DNA of 64,000 nt. It comes from Thamnidium elegans. Its lineage: Eukaryota > Mucoromycota > Mucoromycetes > Mucorales > Mucoraceae. Location: the NCBI GenBank assembly GCA_025201345.1, contig JAIXMG010000035.1, forward strand, positions 351,965-415,964. Direction: 5' to 3'. Shown in pieces: positions 58,350 through 64,000 of the stretch. Under the pieces are notes generated by a model, which saw only the letters and a list, made by a program, of their open reading frames with translations, was not told the DNA's origin and searched no databases. The position numbers and the translations under genes are program-made. Within the stretch, counting starts at the first letter, position 1. Every line of letters begins with the position of its first letter.

Positions 58350-59620
58350 TATATAATCCTAAGGATTTCATATTTATGGATTTTTTCTCAATGTTTGGAT
58401 ACTTATATCATGAATTAAAAGACAATAATACTAGATTAAAATGTATCTTTTCAACAACAGGCTATCTCCATAATGCTTTCTCCTATCATAACTATATCTT
58501 AATATAAATATAGCACCGTCACTTTGAGGGACATCTATTACTTCTTAAATGGCTCTCATATTAAAGATATTCATAAATAACATTGTATTTAATCTTATAA
58601 TCTAAACAAAATGTTATCCTTCTAGATATTTCATTTAAATATAAATAATTTATTTAATAAAGAAGCCAACAGTTTTATTATGTATGAAAAAGTGATCTTT
58701 TATTTATTCTTTATCTAAAATAAACTTCTTTTTATAATAATTTAAAATATCCTTCTTTACAAGTATGCTTTTCCACCTAATACCTTATCTAATTAAGTAT
58801 TACAACTTAACAACTTATATCTCTTCTGCTAACTAGCCCGTAAAGTATATCCCCATCTATTGATTAGGTTAATAATCATCCTTAGCAACTTAAGTTTTAT
58901 TTAGATGTACTATTATATGTTGTATGCAAATAATAATATAATTTATACAAAGTTTTACAAAAAAAAAATATACATAAATATAATACTATCTGTACACTAC
59001 TAACTAATCCGTATATCAACGAGATATATGTAGTAATAAAGTATTTGTAAGAGGTTATTGGAGCAATACAGTTATATATGATATATACAGACGATATATA
59101 CTTCTTTATATTTATTATTACTACGATACGATATTAAAGATCAAAACTAAACATTATTAATTACCTATGATTAAAATACAATATATAATTATTTTAAAAA
59201 ATTATCCACTTTATTATTAGCAAATACAAAGACAGGGAAACAATCATTTAATAATAAGAAAATACCAATTAAACACAATGTGAATAAACACTTAAGCCCA
59301 AACCAGATAACAAACGAATTGGATTATCAATAAGGACTAGCCTTAACTTTTTTCATATTAAGCTAATCCATATGACAATAAAATAATACTTATAATAATA
59401 ACTTAATCCTTATGACAATAACTTAATCTTTATGACAATAAACTAATTCTTATAACAATGAATTAATCCTTATGAGAAACATTTATGTTACAAATGTTTT
59501 TTTGATTTCAATGTATATAAAAATAATAATAAAAATAAGTTTCACAATTTTTATTTTATTTTAATAACATATCATCAAAAACCATAAATATAGTACGGAA
59601 TTAGATGGAAGATGGAGGTA

Positions 59621-60024
59621 TTCCTTCATAATTCTCTAAAGAATGGGAGCGTAGCTTCTGGGAGAAGGGGTATATAAATGGGTGAAAGAAGGGAGCGTAG
59701 CTTCTGGGAGTTCCTTCATAATTATCCAAAGAATGGGAGCGTAGCTTCTGGGAGAAGGGGTATATAAATGGGTGAAAGAAGGGAGCGTAGCTTCTGGGAG
59801 TTCCTTCATAATTCTCCAAAGAATGGGAGCGTAGCTTCTGGGAGAAGGGGTATATAAATGGGTGAAAGAAGGGAGCGTAGCTTCTGGGAGTTCCTTCATA
59901 ATTATCCAAAGAATGGGAGCGTAGCTTCTGGGAGATGGGGTATATAAATGGGTGAAAGATGGGAGCGTAGCTTCTAGGAGATGGTGTATATAAACGGGTG
60001 GTAGATGGGAGCGTAGCGACCTGG
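59621..60024 (-). repeat. 90-bp minisatellite in unit 3
   Basis: Exact-looking repeat of the unit 1 minisatellite, 7124 bp downstream, with the same order of ATTCTC/ATTATC variants. The shared order shows that the array grew by duplicating a two-unit block. Confidence 0.9.
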
Positions 60025-60382
60025 GAGCATGAGTAGCACAGGGAGCGCATAGGAGTAATATTGATGAGGTCGTGAAATCGAGATGGGGAGGGGTAAAAAA
60101 TGAAAATGGGTGTAAAAGAGGGGAAATAAGATAAAATGAATAGGAGAATAAGAAAGTGAATAAGATAGGGTAAAGGAATATAATAATAAGAAAAATAAAA
60201 AAGATGCATAAGTAAAAAAAAAAAAAAAAAAAGCATAAGTAGAAAAATAAATAAAAAAAAAAAAAAAAGCATAAGTAGAAAAAAAGGTAGGGCAGATAGG
60301 AAAATAGAACAGGCCAACAGGGATCGCCTACCCGGCGACCCAGTTGCCCCATAAAGGACCAAGGGCGTTGAAGGTTGGGGTT

Positions 60383-63300
60383 AGTACTGGAAAGATCAAG
60401 GGTTAGCCTCCCCTTACCCTATCTTTTTATTTGTTGTAAAAATAGAGAAAAATCGTGGCTTTTTAATGATACTAATCTTAAAAATTAAAAAAAATTATTC
60501 CCGGAGTTATTAAAGATTTAGTGTTCCCTACAGACACCCTAAAATCAGAGATCGAATCCTGCTGGGAGCAGCATATATTTAAGGGAGATATGGGCTAAAA
60601 ACACTACATACTAACACATGCACAGTATCAATAAGAGTTTACTAAAATCCGGGGAATGAATGAGTAAAAATCCGAGCCATGATAGTACAGTACCGTTCAG
60701 GTTAAATTAGGATGAAATCTTTCTTAACTGTTTAAAGATTAGAGGAAAGTTTTTCCATTTGAGAGATGTTAAATAGTCCTTCCAGAAGCGTTTGGTTGGT
60801 TAGATATTTAGGTTTTAATTAACCTAGATACATTGTTTATATTTTCAGTTTTTATTATTGATATATACGAGCGATATATATAACCTTTTGATTATTATTT
60901 AAAGTCTGTAATTACAACTTTATTCGACAAGTACCGATTAACTATGAATAAATCTGTGCCAAGTTGATTTTCCTTATAAAAGATGTTTGTGATACTGTTA
61001 CAGAAATAGCCTATACAGAATAACACAATAATAATAAACGACTGTTTATTATTATTTATCAGGACTTGCCTCACTCAAATATTACAGCAAATATCTCGGA
61101 CCGATCATTCCCATAAAGGCTCACTTTTCTTATGTTTTGTTATGAGTACTAGCAATCATCCATAACCCCCTATTTTATCATCATCTAATTCAACTATCAT
61201 TGAAATCTTTCTTTCTTATATAAATAACCACTCTTTCTTTTCAAATAATAAACAATATCTTTTTAAGATTTTTATCAAACTTTACTTGACTTATATCATA
61301 TATATCAATAATTCTACTCAATAAATAAATCTATCCCATCTTTTACCTATATTTTATACTCTATATATATATAGTTTCTTACTTATAAAGATTCCTTAAG
61401 TTATATTTTCTTTATCATGTAATTCTCTGTAAACCAATTCCTTTTTATTTTATTTCTCTACGTATTATATCTGTTACATAATACTCTCTTAGTTGAACAG
61501 CTATAAGTCTGGTGTTCACTTTCCTTTTGAACTTGTATAGTTATATCTTTTTATTTCTACCTTACAAATAACTATCACTCAATTTGTAACAATAATAACT
61601 ATATTGTGATATTAACGACTATAAAATAAAAGTTATATCAAGAAATAAAATAAAAAGTAAAATAACTAGATAATTATCAGACTAAGAATAGATTGTTATT
61701 TTTATTAATGAAAAAGTGTGTGCCTTATATACATATTATGGGTTAAATAAGCGATGCGTATTATGTTTCTAATTGGCTTCTTTAACAAAAGACGTAAGAT
61801 AGAGGCTTGTTGATTATAAATAATGTGACAATTATTTATGTAAACCAGTTATCTTCTGTTTGTCAAGAGTTTAAGCAGCCTTCTAGTTTTATGATCAAAG
61901 CGATAGAACAATAGAATATATCTGAGATTAATTTGTAAATAAACACTGTGATTTTGTGTATAGCTTATGTAAGTGACATATGAGGATATGACTTGTATAG
62001 GTATATATAAATTAGTACTTATTGAAATATAATACGTAGATATAACATATATAATCCTAAGGATTTCATATTTATGGATTTTTTCTCAATGTTTGGATAC
62101 TTATATCATGAATTAAAAGACAATAATACTAGATTAAAATGTATCTTTTCAACAACAGGCTATCTCCATAATGCTTTCTCCTATCATAACTATATCTTAA
62201 TATAAATATAGCACCGTCACTTTGAGGGACATCTATTACTTCTTAAATGGCTCTCATATTAAAGATATTCATAAATAACATTGTATTTAATCTTATAATC
62301 TAAACAAAATGTTATCCTTCTAGATATTTCATTTAAATATAAATAATTTATTTAATAAAGAAGCCAACAGTTTTATTATGTATGAAAAAGTGATCTTTTA
62401 TTTATTCTTTATCTAAAATAAACTTCTTTTTATAATAATTTAAAATATCCTTCTTTACAAGTATGCTTTTCCACCTAATACCTTATCTAATTAAGTATTA
62501 CAACTTAACAACTTATATCTCTTCTGCTAACTAGCCCGTAAAGTATATCCCCATCTATTGATTAGGTTAATAATCATCCTTAGCAACTTAAGTTTTATTT
62601 AGATGTACTATTATATGTTGTATGCAAATAATAATATAATTTATACAAAGTTTTACAAAAAAAAAATATACATAAATATAATACTATCTGTACACTACTA
62701 ACTAATCCGTATATCAACGAGATATATGTAGTAATAAAGTATTTGTAAGAGGTTATTGGAGCAATACAGTTATATATGATATATACAGACGATATATACT
62801 TCTTTATATTTATTATTACTACGATACGATATTAAAGATCAAAACTAAACATTATTAATTACCTATGATTAAAATACAATATATAATTATTTTAAAAAAT
62901 TATCCACTTTATTATTAGCAAATACAAAGACAGGGAAACAATCATTTAATAATAAGAAAATACCAATTAAACACAATGTGAATAAACACTTAAGCCCAAA
63001 CCAGATAACAAACGAATTGGATTATCAATAAGGACTAGCCTTAACTTTTTTCATATTAAGCTAATCCATATGACAATAAAATAATACTTATAATAATAAC
63101 TTAATCCTTATGACAATAACTTAATCTTTATGACAATAAACTAATTCTTATAACAATGAATTAATCCTTATGAGAAACATTTATGTTACAAATGTTTTTT
63201 TGATTTCAATGTATATAAAAATAATAATAAAAATAAGTTTCACAATTTTTATTTTATTTTAATAACATATCATCAAAAACCATAAATATAGTACGGAATT

Positions 63301-63764
63301 ATGTGGAAGATGGAGCTATTCCTACATAAAAGGGCGGTAGAAGGGAGCGTAGCTTCTGGGAGTTCCTTCATAAATCTCTAAAGAATGGGAGCGTAGCGAC
63401 CTGGGAGCATGAGTAGCTCTGGGAGCGCATAGGAGTCATATTGATGAGGTCGTGAAATCGAGATGGGGAGGGGTAAAAAATGAAAATGGGTGTAAAAGAG
63501 GGGAAATAAGATAAAATGAATAGGAGAATAAGAAAGTGAATAAGATAGGGTAAAGGAATATAATAATAAGAAAAATAAAAAAGATGCATAAGTAAAAAAA
63601 AAAAAAAAAAAAAAGCATAAGTAGAAAAATAAATAAAAAAAAAAAATAAAAGCATAAGTAGAAAAAAAGGTAGGGCAGATAGGAAAATAGAACAGGCCAA
63701 CAGGGATCGCCTACCCGGCGACCCAGTTGCCCCATAAAGGACCAAGGGCGTTGAAGGTTGGGGT
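60383..63764. repeat. Subtelomeric tandem unit 4 (3382 bp, short form, terminal)
   Basis: Short form like unit 2, but with one fewer ~46-bp minisatellite copy and a few substitutions (for example GAGTCATATTG for GAGTAATATTG). It ends at the standard GAAGGTTGGGGTTAG, where the telomere begins instead of another unit. Confidence 0.95.
61605..62047. mobile_element. Solo LTR in unit 4
   Basis: Fourth copy of the array LTR, with TATAT on both sides. Confidence 0.88.
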
Positions 63765-63958
63765 TAGGGATTATGATTGGGGTTGGGGTTGGGGATTATG
63801 ATTGGGGTTGGGGATTATGATTGGGGTTGGGGTTGGGGATTATGATTGGGGTTGGGGTTTGTTGGGGTTGGGGTTGGGGTTGGGGTTGGGGTTGGGGTTG
63901 GGGTTGGGGTTGGGGTTGGGGTTGGGGTTGGGGTTGGGGTTGGGGTTGGGGTTGGGGG
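63756..63958 (+). repeat. Telomere tract, TTGGGG type with variant proximal block
   Basis: The proximal part mixes TTGGGG with four copies of GGGATTATGATT and a single TTAGGG; from about 63863 the tract is an almost pure run of some 16 GGGGTT units. The G-rich strand reads 5' to 3' towards the right edge, as a right-hand telomere must. It begins exactly at the telomere-like end of unit 4. TTGGGG is the Tetrahymena-type repeat; most fungi are known for TTAGGG. Confidence 0.88.
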
Positions 63959-64000
63959 GTTTTTTTTTTTTCCTCCCTTTTTTTTTTTTTTTTTTTTTTT
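63959..64000 (+). other. T-rich tail after the telomere tract
   Basis: After GGGGGG the sequence becomes T runs broken by CCTCCC. This does not fit telomere sequence; it may be a read-end or assembly artefact, or a tail added during library preparation. Confidence 0.55.

Larger units (their letters stand above)
56685..60382. repeat. Subtelomeric tandem unit 3 (3698 bp, long form)
   Basis: Matches unit 1 including its four-step 90-bp minisatellite, and differs by one base of length in the A-rich block (a T is missing in the second A tract near 60265). Units 1 and 3 are therefore closer to each other than either is to unit 2. Confidence 0.95.

Noticed and set aside
59601..60362. Minus-strand frames of 121-253 residues recurring at the right end of the array units (also 52477-53239, 56289-56664 and 63368-63745).
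   Set aside because: Phe/Leu/Tyr-rich low complexity from A-rich DNA plus 90-bp repeats; two frames stay open at once and copies differ in frame, so coding is unlikely. Kept only as a finding to test.

Overview
The window looks like the right end of a chromosome from an early-diverging fungus, most plausibly a mucoralean (Mucoromycota). This is an inference from several things: about 30% GC, dense 50-90 bp GT-AG introns, many A/T homopolymers, fungal-type genes (CBS-PB1 protein, Utp23, Ndt1, Ptr2, Urc1, mL58) and a chromovirus. A telomere-like (GGGGTT)n tract closes the right edge with its G-rich strand running towards the end.

Region 1 (1-31.4 kb) is gene-dense unique sequence. In order it holds: a RES-complex RNA-binding protein (cut by the left edge), mitochondrial uS9, UTP23, a CBS/PB1 membrane protein, tryptophanyl-tRNA synthetase divergent from a mitochondrial EF-P, a mitochondrial NAD+ carrier, a PTR2 peptide transporter, a possible 83-residue membrane protein, a secreted fasciclin protein, a mitochondrial-type cPLA2, a small unknown protein, URC1 divergent from a uracil phosphoribosyltransferase (a uracil-catabolism pair), an intronless ArsC-type arsenate reductase, mL58, Ku80, AMP deaminase and a Tgl2-like lipase. 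Splice reading shows three microexons (9, 11 and 15 nt) and one GC-AG intron.

Region 2 (31.4-34.2 kb) is AT-rich and appears gene-free. Region 3 (34.2-49.1 kb) is a transposon nest. It starts with an intact 7.4-kb Ty3-type chromovirus with LTRs that look identical and a 5-bp target duplication. Next come a tRNA-Asp(GUC) gene and an orphan coding-like fragment. A second, decayed Ty3 element follows, interrupted by a 1.53-kb terminal-inverted-repeat DNA transposon (3-bp duplication) and a 544-bp solo LTR (5-bp duplication), and broken off inside integrase.

Region 4 (49.1-63.76 kb) is a noncoding subtelomeric tandem array: one diverged partial unit and four near-identical units of 3.4-3.7 kb. 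Long and short forms alternate, giving a ~7.12-kb higher-order repeat. Each unit carries a solo LTR of the same family as the one nested in the decayed Ty3 element. Every distal unit ends in a short telomere-like sequence, and in the last unit the real telomere starts at exactly that point. Region 5 (63.76-64.0 kb) is the TTGGGG telomere tract with a variant proximal block, followed by a T-rich tail that may be an assembly artefact.

The array/telomere arrangement is the most unusual system here. It resembles yeast Y' elements in layout but no protein is visible in it.
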